A stretch of 9,330 nucleotides of DNA. Origin: Vulcanimicrobiota bacterium (lineage in GTDB: Bacteria; Eremiobacterota; Eremiobacteria; Baltobacterales; Baltobacteraceae). A program made the translations under genes and the position numbers. The DNA lies in NCBI GenBank assembly GCA_030042755.1, contig JASHZC010000280.1:1-9330 (forward strand). The letters run 5' to 3'. Positions 1 through 7,703 of this stretch are shown here, one piece after another. The notes under the pieces were generated by a model. The model was not told the DNA's origin and did not search any database. It saw only the letters and a program-made list of their open reading frames with translations. The number at the start of each line of letters is the position of its first letter. Within the stretch, counting starts at the first letter, position 1.

Positions 1-401
1 GCGAGCGCCGCCGCGCAGAGTCCGACGATCAGCATGAGCACCGACGCGCCGGCCACCGCGAGCCAGCGCTGCGAGAGCGCAGTCCACGCATCGCGCAAGG
101 TCGTCTTTCCATGACGCCAGGCCGCGCCTGCCATACCGGTCACGCACGCCATCTGAACGAGCGCGAGCAAGAGCGAAACCACGAAGAGCACGATGGCCGA
201 AAGCGCGTCTGCTGCGGCGAGTGCGTCGACCGACCCGTTGCCGCTGATTTCGTATGACTCGAACACCGCCGATACCGCAAATTCCGCGATACCTGCGATC
301 AACGCGATAACGATGCACGGCAGAACGATGATCGGGTTGCGATTGAGCAAACCCCACGCATGGGCGAACGTGTTCTCGAGGTCGCGAGCGCTCTGCGTCA
401 T
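1..401 (-). CDS. Multi-pass integral membrane protein, N-terminal part (runs off the left edge)
   Basis: This is a partial gene of unknown function. The ATG is at 401–399 and 133 complete codons remain before the window edge. A GGAG at 410–407 lies 5 nt upstream of the ATG. The stop codon of the preceding HAD gene overlaps this start as ATGA, which points to translational coupling. The protein opens with a short amphipathic stretch (residues 1–22). Three hydrophobic, probably membrane-spanning segments follow at about residues 23–48, 65–92 and 112–133, with a basic loop (WRHGKTTLRDAW) between the second and third. The start, with RNP before the first helix, resembles the broad group of uncharacterised bacterial proteins with several helices and a conserved NP near helix 1. 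I cannot assign a family or substrate. The reading frame is clean and helix-rich, so the gene itself is likely real. Confidence 0.75.
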   Translation of the reverse strand, partial: MTQSARDLENTFAHAWGLLNRNPIIVLPCIVIALIAGIAEFAVSAVFESYEISGNGSVDALAAADALSAIVLFVVSLLLALVQMACVTGMAGAAWRHGKTTLRDAWTALSQRWLAVAGASVLMLIVGLCAAAL

Positions 402-1117
402 GCTCGCTCCAGGATCCCGGCGACCTCTCCGATCGACGTGCAGGTTGCATCCGGCGGCGGCGCGTTTGCGGGCAGCGCCTCGTTGCGCACGTTCAGCCAG
501 ACGGCGAACAACCCCGCGTCGAGTGCGCCACGTACGTCGCGCTCGTAGCGATCGCCGACCATCGCGCTGCGCGACGGCGCCGATTGCAACGTCGTGCACG
601 CGTGCGCGAAGAGCAGAGGATCGGGCTTGATCATCCCGACTTCGTCCGCGATGAAGATGGCGTCGAAAAACTCGCCGATTTGCAACAAGGCAATCTTCTC
701 TCGATGGGTTTCGGAGAACCCGTTGGTAACGATCCCCAAACGCAAACCGCGCGAGCGCAGTTCGCGCAAAAGCTCGATGGCGCCGGGAAAGACCGTGAAA
801 TATTTTTTGCGGTATTCGTTGTAGCGCAGTGCGCTACGGTCGGCCAACGACCGGTCGGCGATTCCGACGCGCTCCAGCGCCGCGTTCCACATTGCCAGAC
901 GGATCCCGGAAAGGCGCATGCGCAGTTGTTCCGGTTCCAGCCGGTGCCAAAACCCCTCTGCCTCAGCAACGTAGGCGCGCTTGAGTGCCAACGCGTCGAC
1001 GCCATGCTCGACGGCAATCTCGCGCGCAACCTCTTCGGCTGCGCTCGTGAACGCGCGGGTATCGTCGTGCAACGTGTCGTCAAGGTCGAATAAGACGACT
1101 TCCAACGTTCGCTTCAA
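398..1117 (-). CDS. HAD-superfamily hydrolase (subfamily IA, phosphatase-like)
   Basis: A 239-residue haloacid dehalogenase-fold hydrolase, probably a cytoplasmic phosphatase acting on a small phosphorylated metabolite. All four HAD motifs are visible. Motif I is DLDDT, with nucleophile D11 and acid/base D13. Motif II is the threonine of VTNG (T131). Motif III is K164 in IKPDP. Motif IV is GDRYERD (D189 and D194). A helical cap domain lies between motifs I and II (about residues 17–105), typical of subfamily IA enzymes such as YjjG-like nucleotidases and phosphoglycolate phosphatase-like proteins. The substrate cannot be read from the sequence. I chose TTG at 1117 because it places motif I ten residues in and starts 4 nt after the mannosidase stop. 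A second TTG at 1105 is possible. The open frame continues upstream to 1654, but only as antisense-like, arginine-rich sequence inside the mannosidase gene. The 3' end overlaps the membrane-protein start. Confidence 0.88.
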   Translation of the reverse strand: MKRTLEVVLFDLDDTLHDDTRAFTSAAEEVAREIAVEHGVDALALKRAYVAEAEGFWHRLEPEQLRMRLSGIRLAMWNAALERVGIADRSLADRSALRYNEYRKKYFTVFPGAIELLRELRSRGLRLGIVTNGFSETHREKIALLQIGEFFDAIFIADEVGMIKPDPLLFAHACTTLQSAPSRSAMVGDRYERDVRGALDAGLFAVWLNVRNEALPANAPPPDATCTSIGEVAGILERA

Positions 1118-1121
1118 TGCT

Positions 1122-3572
1122 TTAGAACCGTACCCGAAAACTCTGCAATCCGTATGCGCCGATGCGAGAACGAATCGTCTCGCCCTCGATCGTCGCCCGT
1201 TCGTTGATGGCTCGTTCGAGACCATCGACCGGCTGCACTGCACGCAAGCGCGCGCCGCAGCGTAGGCGAAGGTCGCGAGCCGATCCGTCGCACTCGCGCA
1301 CGCGCACCACCACACCGTCGCCGTCTGCGGCCGGCTTGCACGCCGTGACGACGATCGATGGATCGTCAGTTTGGAAAAGTCGCACGCGAGGCTCGAAGGC
1401 GAACTGCTCCCACGCGCTCTCCAGCTCGCCGACCGGCACGCCGGGATCGAATGGTGCGAAGGCCCATTCGAGCCGCATCGGTCCGCAATCCGCGAGGGGA
1501 TCGGGCCAGCGCGGCGAGCGCAGCAGCGAGTGTCCGATATGCAAGCCGCCGTTGCGCAGACGGCGGGCGCTCCAACCGTAGGTATCGAGTGCGAAGATCG
1601 CCAGCCCGGTTCCGGCGTCTGATGCCGCCGCGAAGCGTTGTCCCGGCACTTCATACCTGGCCCTCAATTCCGGCGTATCGTCTCGCGCACTTCGCACGAT
1701 CGTGCCAAGCGGCGAACCGTAACGTACGTCGTCGCTGTCGATCGCCAGCCAGTTCTCGACGCGCACGATCGTGTGCGACTCTCGCCAGTCGATCGCGCAC
1801 TGCACGCGCAGAAACGGCTCTCCTTCACGAAGTTCCACGCGCATCGTCGCCGGTGACGAGCCGATCAGCAGCCGCACGTCGACGGCGTCCTCCAGCACGT
1901 CGCACGCTTGCGGCCGCACGCGTACGCGACGCCGTTCGTAGCCGGCATCGAGGTTCCAGGCGTCCCACTTCTTCGGCAGATCACGATATGCGGCCAAGAG
2001 ATTCGCCTGCGCGATCGCGGAACGCCCGTTTGCGGTGGATATCTCGAGCAGCCCGCCGTTCCGATCGATCCGCGCGCGCACGATTCCATTATCGAACGCG
2101 ATGCCGTCGGACGCCACAACCGGGCGGCACGTGCCCGCGCCGGCCAGGGCGTCGCGCGTGCGCGGAAGCATGGCCTGGACCGACGCCGCTACGAGTTCGA
2201 GCGATTCTCGCGCGCGATCGTACAGCGCAGCGACTTCGTCGTATGCTTCGCGAATCGCCGCGCCCGCCAGTACGTCGTGAAACTGGTTGCACAGCACCGC
2301 CCGCCACGTGTCGTCGACGCCGATACGAAGACGCTCGATAACCTCGCGCGGTGCGTGAACGGCGACGCACCACGCGAGCTGTTCTTCGATGCGCGCCAGC
2401 TCGCGCTCGAAGTGCGCGTTCGCGGCCTTGACGTCGTGGTGCGTCGTGTACGTGCCGCGATGATATTCGAGATACAAATCACCGGTGTGAATCGGCAACG
2501 CGTCGCGACGCGACGCAACACGATCGAACCACGCGCGCGGCCGCTCCCAATGTCCGACGGAGCGCCCTCGCTCGAGCTGCGCGTACGTGGGACCGCCGCC
2601 ACCATCGCCGTAACCGACGACGACGGGTTCGCTGCGCTCGCGCGCGGTTGCGACCCGTTGCGCGTCGGGCGAGCCTTCGTAGGACGCGAGCAGCGCGCCG
2701 ACGACCTCCGCGCCGTCCGGTCCGCGCCAACGAAACTGCGGATAGGGGAAGCGCGTCGTATCGTTCCATTGCAGTTTCGTCGTGGCAAAATACGTGATGC
2801 CGGCGTGCGCCAGCAGCGTCGGCAGCGTGTTTGCAAAGCCGAACGTGTCGGGAAGCCACGCGATCGCCGGCTCGATATCGAAGTGCTCGCGGCAGTACCG
2901 GTGCGCGGCGAGCATCTGACGTAAGAGCGATTCGCCCGACGGAAGATTCGCGTCGGGTTCGACCCAAAGTGCGGCAACGTCCGGATCGAATCGGCCTTCG
3001 ACTACGCGCGCGCGGACGCGATCGAATAGCTCGGGAGCCTCGTCGCGGACGAACTCGTACAGTTGTGGTTGGCTCTGCATGAAGACGAACCCAGGGTCGA
3101 CATGCATCAACTCGAGCGCGTTGGCAAACGTACGCACCGCTTTGCGTCGCGTTTGCGAATACGGCCACAGCCACGCAACGTCCAAGTGCGAATGTCCCCA
3201 CAACACGGCCGCGCCCGCGCTCCCCGATACGCCGTTCGTCGTGCGCCGATCGAGCATCGCGAATCGCGCAGGCATTTGGGTCGCGTCGCGCACCATCGAC
3301 GACCACCGCAAACCCGCGCCGGCTGGGAGACCGTTCGTCGGAAGCGATCGCCGCTCGACCTCGAGCCGCAACGTTCGCTCCTTCAACGATGCGTCAAGCG
3401 CGATACGATCGTGCTCGCGATCGAACCCGCCGGCGATCGCACCGTCGACATACGCAATCGCTCCCGTGCGGGTCGCATATCCAAGGACGCACGCATCGTC
3501 CGTAGGCGGAAGCGTTGCTTCGAAGCGCGCCAGCGCCGGCGTCCCTTCGATTTCGCGCAGCGCGATGCGCAC
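1122..3572 (-). CDS. Glycoside hydrolase family 38 alpha-mannosidase
   Basis: An 816-residue retaining, metal-dependent alpha-mannosidase. It lacks a signal peptide and should be cytoplasmic. Visible elements are the metal-binding GHSHLD (H129, D131), the nucleophile D242 in WLPDTFGF, the third metal-ligand histidine H432 in NQFHDVLAG, the GYGDGGGGPT loop (about 320–329) and LEYHRGTYT (about 368–376), which leads into the middle helical domain. The GDGGGGPT loop resembles the Ams1/MAN2C1 branch. Residues 1–120 form a short beta-rich N-terminal domain. About 490–816 match the usual C-terminal beta-sandwich region. Eukaryotic Ams1/MAN2C1 proteins run to about 1,000 residues, so this one has a compact N-terminus. 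The start is GTG at 3572, overlapping the upstream stop as TAGTG. An in-frame opening to 4268 lies entirely over the metallo-beta-lactamase gene and reads as arginine-rich noise. A likely substrate is small mannosides or mannan fragments, but this is family-level inference. Confidence 0.93.
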   Translation of the reverse strand: MRIALREIEGTPALARFEATLPPTDDACVLGYATRTGAIAYVDGAIAGGFDREHDRIALDASLKERTLRLEVERRSLPTNGLPAGAGLRWSSMVRDATQMPARFAMLDRRTTNGVSGSAGAAVLWGHSHLDVAWLWPYSQTRRKAVRTFANALELMHVDPGFVFMQSQPQLYEFVRDEAPELFDRVRARVVEGRFDPDVAALWVEPDANLPSGESLLRQMLAAHRYCREHFDIEPAIAWLPDTFGFANTLPTLLAHAGITYFATTKLQWNDTTRFPYPQFRWRGPDGAEVVGALLASYEGSPDAQRVATARERSEPVVVGYGDGGGGPTYAQLERGRSVGHWERPRAWFDRVASRRDALPIHTGDLYLEYHRGTYTTHHDVKAANAHFERELARIEEQLAWCVAVHAPREVIERLRIGVDDTWRAVLCNQFHDVLAGAAIREAYDEVAALYDRARESLELVAASVQAMLPRTRDALAGAGTCRPVVASDGIAFDNGIVRARIDRNGGLLEISTANGRSAIAQANLLAAYRDLPKKWDAWNLDAGYERRRVRVRPQACDVLEDAVDVRLLIGSSPATMRVELREGEPFLRVQCAIDWRESHTIVRVENWLAIDSDDVRYGSPLGTIVRSARDDTPELRARYEVPGQRFAAASDAGTGLAIFALDTYGWSARRLRNGGLHIGHSLLRSPRWPDPLADCGPMRLEWAFAPFDPGVPVGELESAWEQFAFEPRVRLFQTDDPSIVVTACKPAADGDGVVVRVRECDGSARDLRLRCGARLRAVQPVDGLERAINERATIEGETIRSRIGAYGLQSFRVRF

Positions 3573-4465
3573 TACGCGAAGACGGCGGACCCGCCCGGCT
3601 TCAACACGGTCGCGGCCGTGTTTGGCGACACATTTGCCACCGCCGCCGCGAAGAGATCGCCGCACTGCGGACCCAACACCAGCGCGTTGTGCGCGTAGTG
3701 GACGGGCACCGCAAGCGGGACGCCGAGGAGCTTGCACGCCTGCGCGGCGTCGTTCGGACCCATGGTGAACGGACCGTTTCCGGAAGAGAGCACGGCGAGA
3801 TGCGGCTTGTACCGCGTGCCAATCGTCGCCATGTCGCCGAACAGATCGGTGTCCCCGGATGCGTAGATCGTCATTCCGGCAAGCTCGATAATGAAGCCGG
3901 CTGACGGATATCCGGCAAACGTCGAGTGAACGGCCGGCACCAGATGCACGCGGATGCCGTTGTGCTCCGCCACGCCGCCAAAGTTTATGCCCGCACCCTT
4001 GTTTGACACGATCGTCGCGGGATCGAGGTTGGCCGCTTTGAATTTCGGCACGAGCGCGACGCGAAACAGGTCGCTTTGTCCAACCGTCATCACCGGCAGG
4101 CCCGCCGCAACCAAGGCCGGCAACAATTCGAAATAGTCGCCCATGTGATCGGCGTGATCGTGCGTGAGGGCAACCAGCAATGCCTTGGGATGGCGGCTCG
4201 CGAGGTGCGCGGCGAATGCGCTCGCACTCTGCAGCTCGGGCGGCTTCTCGATGCCGAAGGGTTTCCACCCGGCGTTATTCCAAAGCCAGGCGTCGACCAA
4301 AACGATTGCCGAGTCGTCCGTCGCCGCGAGTTCGTAGACACCGCCGCCGAACCAGCGCATCCGAACTTTCCCGGTTGCAGCCGCAACCTGCGTCGGCTCG
4401 CCTGCGGCGGCAACGATTGCGCCCGCGACCGCGCTCGTCTGCAGGAAGTCGCCTCTGGATACCAT
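3572..4465 (-). CDS. Metallo-beta-lactamase-fold hydrolase (UlaG/UPF0173-like) with an N-terminal signal-like segment
   Basis: A 297-residue protein of the metallo-beta-lactamase superfamily, nearest in style to the UPF0173/UlaG-like metal-dependent hydrolases. The dinuclear metal site is complete: THDHADH (H102, H104, D106, H107), H180 in PAVHS, D205 in SGDTDLFGD and H256 in VPVHY. The N-terminus SRGDFLQTSAVAGA followed by an Ala-rich stretch to about residue 30 looks like a Tat signal with only one of the two arginines, so export is uncertain. The substrate is unknown; lactones and phosphodiesters are handled by relatives. I chose ATG 4465 because a GAGGAG at 4480–4475 lies 9 nt upstream. 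A TTG one codon earlier (4468) is possible. The gene follows uvrB after 17 nt, and its TAG stop shares a base with the mannosidase GTG start. Confidence 0.87.
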   Translation of the reverse strand: MVSRGDFLQTSAVAGAIVAAAGEPTQVAAATGKVRMRWFGGGVYELAATDDSAIVLVDAWLWNNAGWKPFGIEKPPELQSASAFAAHLASRHPKALLVALTHDHADHMGDYFELLPALVAAGLPVMTVGQSDLFRVALVPKFKAANLDPATIVSNKGAGINFGGVAEHNGIRVHLVPAVHSTFAGYPSAGFIIELAGMTIYASGDTDLFGDMATIGTRYKPHLAVLSSGNGPFTMGPNDAAQACKLLGVPLAVPVHYAHNALVLGPQCGDLFAAAVANVSPNTAATVLKPGGSAVFA

Positions 4466-4474
4466 CAAGCGATT

Positions 4475-4480
4475 CTCCTC
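4475..4480 (-). promoter_or_regulatory. Ribosome binding site of the metallo-beta-lactamase-fold gene
   Basis: GAGGAG on the minus strand, 9 nt before ATG 4465 and 6 nt before an adjacent TTG at 4468. It occupies the 17-nt gap after the uvrB stop. It supports a start here, but it does not by itself settle TTG against ATG. Confidence 0.65.
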
Positions 4481-4482
4481 GT

Positions 4483-6531
4483 TTAGCTTTCGACCAATTC
4501 GCGCAACGCCGTATCGAAGATCTTTGGCGCTTTCCCTTGGAAGAGCAGCGACTCGTTTCCACCGATCTGCTTGCGCAGCTCGATCAATTCGTCGCGCAAC
4601 GCTGCGGCCTTCTCGAACTCGAGATTTGCCGCGTATTCGCGCATCTTCTTCTCGATGTCGGCAGCCATTCTCATGGCGACGTCGCGGGGAATCTTCTCGA
4701 GCTTGATCTTTTGGGCGGTCTCCTCGGTCGCGCCGACCATGCTGAGAATGTCGCGCACTTCCTTGCGTACCGTGCGCGGTTCGATACCGTGCTCTTCGTT
4801 GAACGCAACCTGCAGCTCGCGTCGACGCTTGGTTTCACCCAGAGCGCGCGCCATGGACTCCGTCACCGCGTCGGCGTACATGATGACCTTGCCGTCGACG
4901 TTGCGCGCGGCGCGACCGATCGTCTGAATCAGCGAGGTTGCGCTGCGCAGATAGCCTTCCTTGTCGGCGTCGAGAATGCCGACCAGCGAGACTTCGGGAA
5001 GGTCGAGCCCCTCACGCAGGAGATTTATGCCGACCAGAGTGTCGAAGACACCCAAGCGCAGATCGCGCAAGATCGCCACACGTTCGAGCGTGTCGACTTC
5101 GCTGTGCAAGTAGCGCACGCGCAGGCCGTTCTCGAGCAAGAAGTCGGTGAGATCCTCAGCCATCTTTTTCGTGAGCGTCGTCACCAAGATGCGTTCGCCG
5201 CGCTCGGCGCGCTGACGCACCTCTTCCATGAGATCGTCGACTTGATTGCGCGTGGGACGCACCTCGACTTCGGGTTCGACCAGGCCCGTCGGCCGGATGA
5301 TCATCTCGACGGTCTGAGCGCTTCGCCCGATCTCGTACGTTCCGGGCGTCGCCGAGACATAGACGATTTGTTTGACGTGATCTTCGAATTCGTCATACGT
5401 GAGCGGCCGGTTGTCGAGCGCGCTCGGCAGCCGGAACCCGTGATCGACCAGGACTTGCTTGCGCGAACGATCTCCCGCATACATCGCGTGCACCTGGGGC
5501 AGCGTCACGTGCGATTCGTCGATGAAATACAAGTGGTCTTTCGGGAAGAAGTCGAGCAGGCACCATGGCGTCGAGCCCGCTTCACGTCCGGTGAGATGCC
5601 GCGCGTAATTCTCGATGCCGTTGCAGTATCCGACTTCGCGCAGCATGTCGAGGTCGTACCGCGTGCGCTGTTCGAGACGCTGGGCTTCGAGCAGCTTGCC
5701 GTGATCCTTGAAATACCGCAGGCGGTCTTCTAATTCGATCTCGATCGACGCGATCGCGCGACGCAGCTTCTCGTCGGGCGTGATGAAGTGCTTCGCGGGG
5801 AAGATCATCAGCTCGTCTTTGCTTTCGACGTATTCGCCGGTGAGCATATTCACGACGTTGATCGCTTCGATCCGATCGCCGAAAAATTCGATGCGTTGCA
5901 CCAGCTCGTCGTCGACGCCGACGAATTCCAGGACGTCGCCGCGCACGCGGAAGGTGCCGCGCACGAGATTGAGATCGTTGCGGCGATACTGCATATCGAC
6001 CAACTTGCGCAGCAACCCGTCGCGTTCGATTTCGTCACCCACCGCGATCCTGACGGACATCTCCATGTAATCCGACGGCGATCCCAAGCCGTAGATGCAC
6101 GAGACCGACGCGACGATCAGCGTGTCCGGCCGGGTCAAGAGCGACTGCGTCGCGGAATGGCGCAAACGCTCGATCTCGTCGTTGATCGACGAATCTTTTT
6201 CGATGTAGGTGTCGGTCGACGGGACGTACGCTTCGGGCTGATAGTAATCGAAGTAGGAGACGAAATACTCGACCGCGTTGCCGGGGAAGAACTCGCGAAA
6301 CTCGGCGCAGAGCTGCGCGGCCAGCGTCTTGTTGTGGCAGAGCACGAGCGTCGGCTTCTGAACGAGCTCGACCACGCGCGCCATGGCCATCGTCTTCCCG
6401 CTGCCGGTCACGCCAAGGAGCGTCTGGACGCGGTCCCCGCGCAGGATACCTTCAGCTAACGCGTCGGTCGCCTTGGGCTGATCCCCGGCGAGCGCATAGG
6501 GTGCGACGAGCTTGAAACGTTGGTCGGGCAT
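4483..6531 (-). CDS. uvrB: Excinuclease ABC subunit B (UvrB)
   Basis: UvrB is the damage-verifying, helicase-like ATPase of nucleotide excision repair. It is loaded on DNA by UvrA and recruits UvrC for incision. The 682-residue length is normal for the family. Visible elements in order are the Walker A GVTGSGKT (40–47), the beta-hairpin region [20 protein letters not shown] (about 94–113), the Walker B/helicase motif DESH (338–341), YVSATPG (391–397), the C-terminal helicase motifs [13 protein letters not shown] (about 501–513) and QTIGRAARN (536–544), and a UVR domain at about 626–661 that contacts UvrA and UvrC. The start is ATG 6531, with AAGGG 8 nt upstream and conserved sequence beginning at once. 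The frame stays open to 6648, but that part is non-conserved. It is the first gene of the minus-strand run and diverges from prs. I found no recognisable LexA box upstream. Confidence 0.98.
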   Translation of the reverse strand: MPDQRFKLVAPYALAGDQPKATDALAEGILRGDRVQTLLGVTGSGKTMAMARVVELVQKPTLVLCHNKTLAAQLCAEFREFFPGNAVEYFVSYFDYYQPEAYVPSTDTYIEKDSSINDEIERLRHSATQSLLTRPDTLIVASVSCIYGLGSPSDYMEMSVRIAVGDEIERDGLLRKLVDMQYRRNDLNLVRGTFRVRGDVLEFVGVDDELVQRIEFFGDRIEAINVVNMLTGEYVESKDELMIFPAKHFITPDEKLRRAIASIEIELEDRLRYFKDHGKLLEAQRLEQRTRYDLDMLREVGYCNGIENYARHLTGREAGSTPWCLLDFFPKDHLYFIDESHVTLPQVHAMYAGDRSRKQVLVDHGFRLPSALDNRPLTYDEFEDHVKQIVYVSATPGTYEIGRSAQTVEMIIRPTGLVEPEVEVRPTRNQVDDLMEEVRQRAERGERILVTTLTKKMAEDLTDFLLENGLRVRYLHSEVDTLERVAILRDLRLGVFDTLVGINLLREGLDLPEVSLVGILDADKEGYLRSATSLIQTIGRAARNVDGKVIMYADAVTESMARALGETKRRRELQVAFNEEHGIEPRTVRKEVRDILSMVGATEETAQKIKLEKIPRDVAMRMAADIEKKMREYAANLEFEKAAALRDELIELRKQIGGNESLLFQGKAPKIFDTALRELVES

Positions 6532-6563
6532 TTCAGTACCCTTCGACGCAGAAAGTCGCGGCC

Positions 6564-6589
6564 CGGTTGCGCGTACTCCGTTGCGCATA
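6564..6589. repeat. Imperfect 12-nt direct repeat, possible operator
   Basis: Two copies of C-S-GTTGCGC-R-TA lie at 6564–6575 and 6578–6589. Ten of twelve bases are identical and the repeat period is 14 nt. They sit mid-way between the divergent uvrB and prs starts, where a tandem-binding regulator could act on both. Chance similarity in a GC-rich spacer cannot be excluded. Confidence 0.35.
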
Positions 6590-6637
6590 AGGGGAGGCGG
6601 AGCGGAACCCGCGAACTCTGCCTGCGCCAAGCCCCCT

Positions 6638-6645
6638 GGAGAGGA
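6638..6645 (+). promoter_or_regulatory. Ribosome binding site of prs
   Basis: GGAGAGGA ends 5 nt before TTG 6651. Together with conserved sequence beginning immediately after the TTG, it supports TTG as the prs start. No ATG lies in a plausible position. Confidence 0.75.
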
Positions 6646-6650
6646 CACCG

Positions 6651-7685
6651 TTGAGCCACAACCCTTTGCTCTTTAGCGGCAACTCGAATCGCGCACTGGC
6701 CGAAGAGATCGCCAAGCGGCTCAAGTTGCACGTGGGCAAATCGCTGGTCGACAAGTTCAAGAACGAAGAGACTCGCGTCGAGATCGGCGAGAACGTGCGC
6801 GGTTCGGAAGTCTTCGTCATTCAATCCATCTGCAAGGCGGCGGACGGCCGTATCGGCGTCAACGACGCTCTGATGGAGTTGCTGTTGATGATCGACGCAC
6901 TCCGCCGTGCGTCGGCTGCGCGCATTACGGCCGTTATTCCGTACTACGGTTATGCCAAGCAGGACAAGAAAACTAAGGGGCGCGAGCCGATCTCGGCAAA
7001 AGTGGTCGCTAACCTGCTCAAGGTTGCAGGCGTAAAGCGGCTCGTGACGATGGATTTGCACGCCGCGCAAATCCAGGGCTTTTTCGACCTCCCCGTCGAC
7101 AACTTGATGGCGATGCCCGTACTGTGCAACTACCTTAAGAATGAAGGCCTGTCAAAGGATCGCATCGTCGTCGTTTCTCCGGATGCCGGCGGCGTGCACC
7201 GCGCCGAACTTTTTGCCAAGCGCCTCGAGAGCTCGCTTGCCATCGTCTTCAAGCGCCGGCCCGAGCCCGACGTCTCCGAAGTGACCGACATCGTCGGCGA
7301 CGTTTCGGGAAAGATTGCCGTCGTCGTCGACGACATGATTTCGACCGGCGGCACGCTCGCCAAGGCGGCCGAGGCCATCAAATCGCGCGGTGCAAAGCAG
7401 GTCTTCACCGTGGCGACGCACGGCATTTTCGCCGGCGATGCGATACGCGTGCTCGACGATTCCGAGATCGAGAAGGTGATCGTGACCAACACGATTCCGC
7501 TCGGCGCCGGTGAGCCGGTCGACAAGATCGTTCAGCTTTCGATCGCGCAAACTTTTGCCGACACGATCAGCCGCATTACGACCAATCGTTCGGTTTCGGC
7601 CCTTTTTGACGGCGAAGAGTCGCCCGGCGCGGAACCGGGCCCTAGTGAATCCGCGGCTGCGCTGATCGAAGCCGCAACCGCGTAG
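6651..7685 (+). CDS. prs: Ribose-phosphate pyrophosphokinase (PRPP synthetase)
   Basis: Transfers pyrophosphate from ATP to ribose-5-phosphate, giving PRPP for nucleotide, histidine and tryptophan synthesis. It is cytoplasmic and normally a hexamer. The 344-residue protein shows the catalytic flexible loop [18 protein letters not shown] (100–117), [14 protein letters not shown] (135–148), [10 protein letters not shown] (176–185), KRRP (201–204) and the PRPP loop [11 protein letters not shown] (225–235). Differences from the Bacillus/E. coli type are KQDKK in place of RQD(R/K)K in the ATP-binding loop, FKNEET in place of the common F-x-DGE near residue 36, a slightly longer loop around [14 protein letters not shown] (59–72), and an Ala/Glu/Pro-rich tail after about residue 320. 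The start is TTG 6651. It is the first gene of the prs–rplY–pth unit and diverges from uvrB. Confidence 0.97.
   Translation: MSHNPLLFSGNSNRALAEEIAKRLKLHVGKSLVDKFKNEETRVEIGENVRGSEVFVIQSICKAADGRIGVNDALMELLLMIDALRRASAARITAVIPYYGYAKQDKKTKGREPISAKVVANLLKVAGVKRLVTMDLHAAQIQGFFDLPVDNLMAMPVLCNYLKNEGLSKDRIVVVSPDAGGVHRAELFAKRLESSLAIVFKRRPEPDVSEVTDIVGDVSGKIAVVVDDMISTGGTLAKAAEAIKSRGAKQVFTVATHGIFAGDAIRVLDDSEIEKVIVTNTIPLGAGEPVDKIVQLSIAQTFADTISRITTNRSVSALFDGEESPGAEPGPSESAAALIEAATA
7622..7640 (+). other. Short GC-rich hairpin within the prs 3' end
   Basis: GCCCGG (7622–7627) pairs with CCGGGC (7635–7640) around a 7-nt loop. It lies in the part encoding the non-conserved tail of Prs, about 45 nt before the stop codon. 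No T-run follows, so it is not an intrinsic terminator. It could stabilise the mRNA or be chance. Confidence 0.3.
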
Positions 7686-7692
7686 ACGATTC

Positions 7693-7698
7693 AGGAGA
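7693..7698 (+). promoter_or_regulatory. Ribosome binding site of rplY
   Basis: AGGAGA in the 18-nt gap after prs, 5 nt before TTG 7704. It fixes the TTG as the rplY start, because the conserved L25 sequence begins a few residues later and no ATG is nearby. Confidence 0.75.
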
Positions 7699-7703
7699 CG
7701 ATA

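Larger units (their letters stand above)
6532..6650. promoter_or_regulatory. Divergent intergenic region between uvrB and prs
   Basis: This 119-nt stretch is the only substantial non-coding sequence in the window. It must carry the promoters of both leftward and rightward transcription units if they are expressed from here. I could not identify a convincing sigma-70 -35/-10 pair on either strand, nor a LexA-type operator for uvrB. It does hold a 12-nt imperfect direct repeat (6564–6575 and 6578–6589, listed separately) and, at its right end, the prs ribosome binding site. The promoter role rests on the divergent layout alone. Confidence 0.5.

Noticed and set aside
1118..1654. Upstream extension of the HAD frame
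   Set aside because: Overlaps the conserved C-terminal part of the mannosidase. The HAD fold begins right after TTG 1117.
1908..2924. 338-codon plus-strand open frame opposite the mannosidase
   Set aside because: Arginine-rich and motif-free. The opposite strand encodes clear GH38 catalytic motifs.
3573..4268. Upstream extension of the mannosidase frame
   Set aside because: Lies entirely over the metallo-beta-lactamase-fold gene, whose metal site is complete. The extension reads as arginine/glycine-rich noise, and GTG 3572 overlaps the upstream stop neatly.
4180..5733. Long plus-strand open frame (517 codons) opposite uvrB and the metallohydrolase
   Set aside because: It is antisense to the highly conserved UvrB and metallohydrolase frames, has no family-like motif, and is expected from GC-rich codon bias.
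6532..6648. Upstream extension of uvrB across the intergenic region
   Set aside because: UvrB homology begins at MPDQRFKL (6531) with a ribosome binding site. The extension is not conserved-looking and would remove the promoter space.
6532..6650. LexA/SOS box or clear sigma-70 promoter upstream of uvrB
   Set aside because: Two GAAC words occur but as direct repeats and not as an inverted operator. No -35/-10 pair with sensible spacing was found on either strand.
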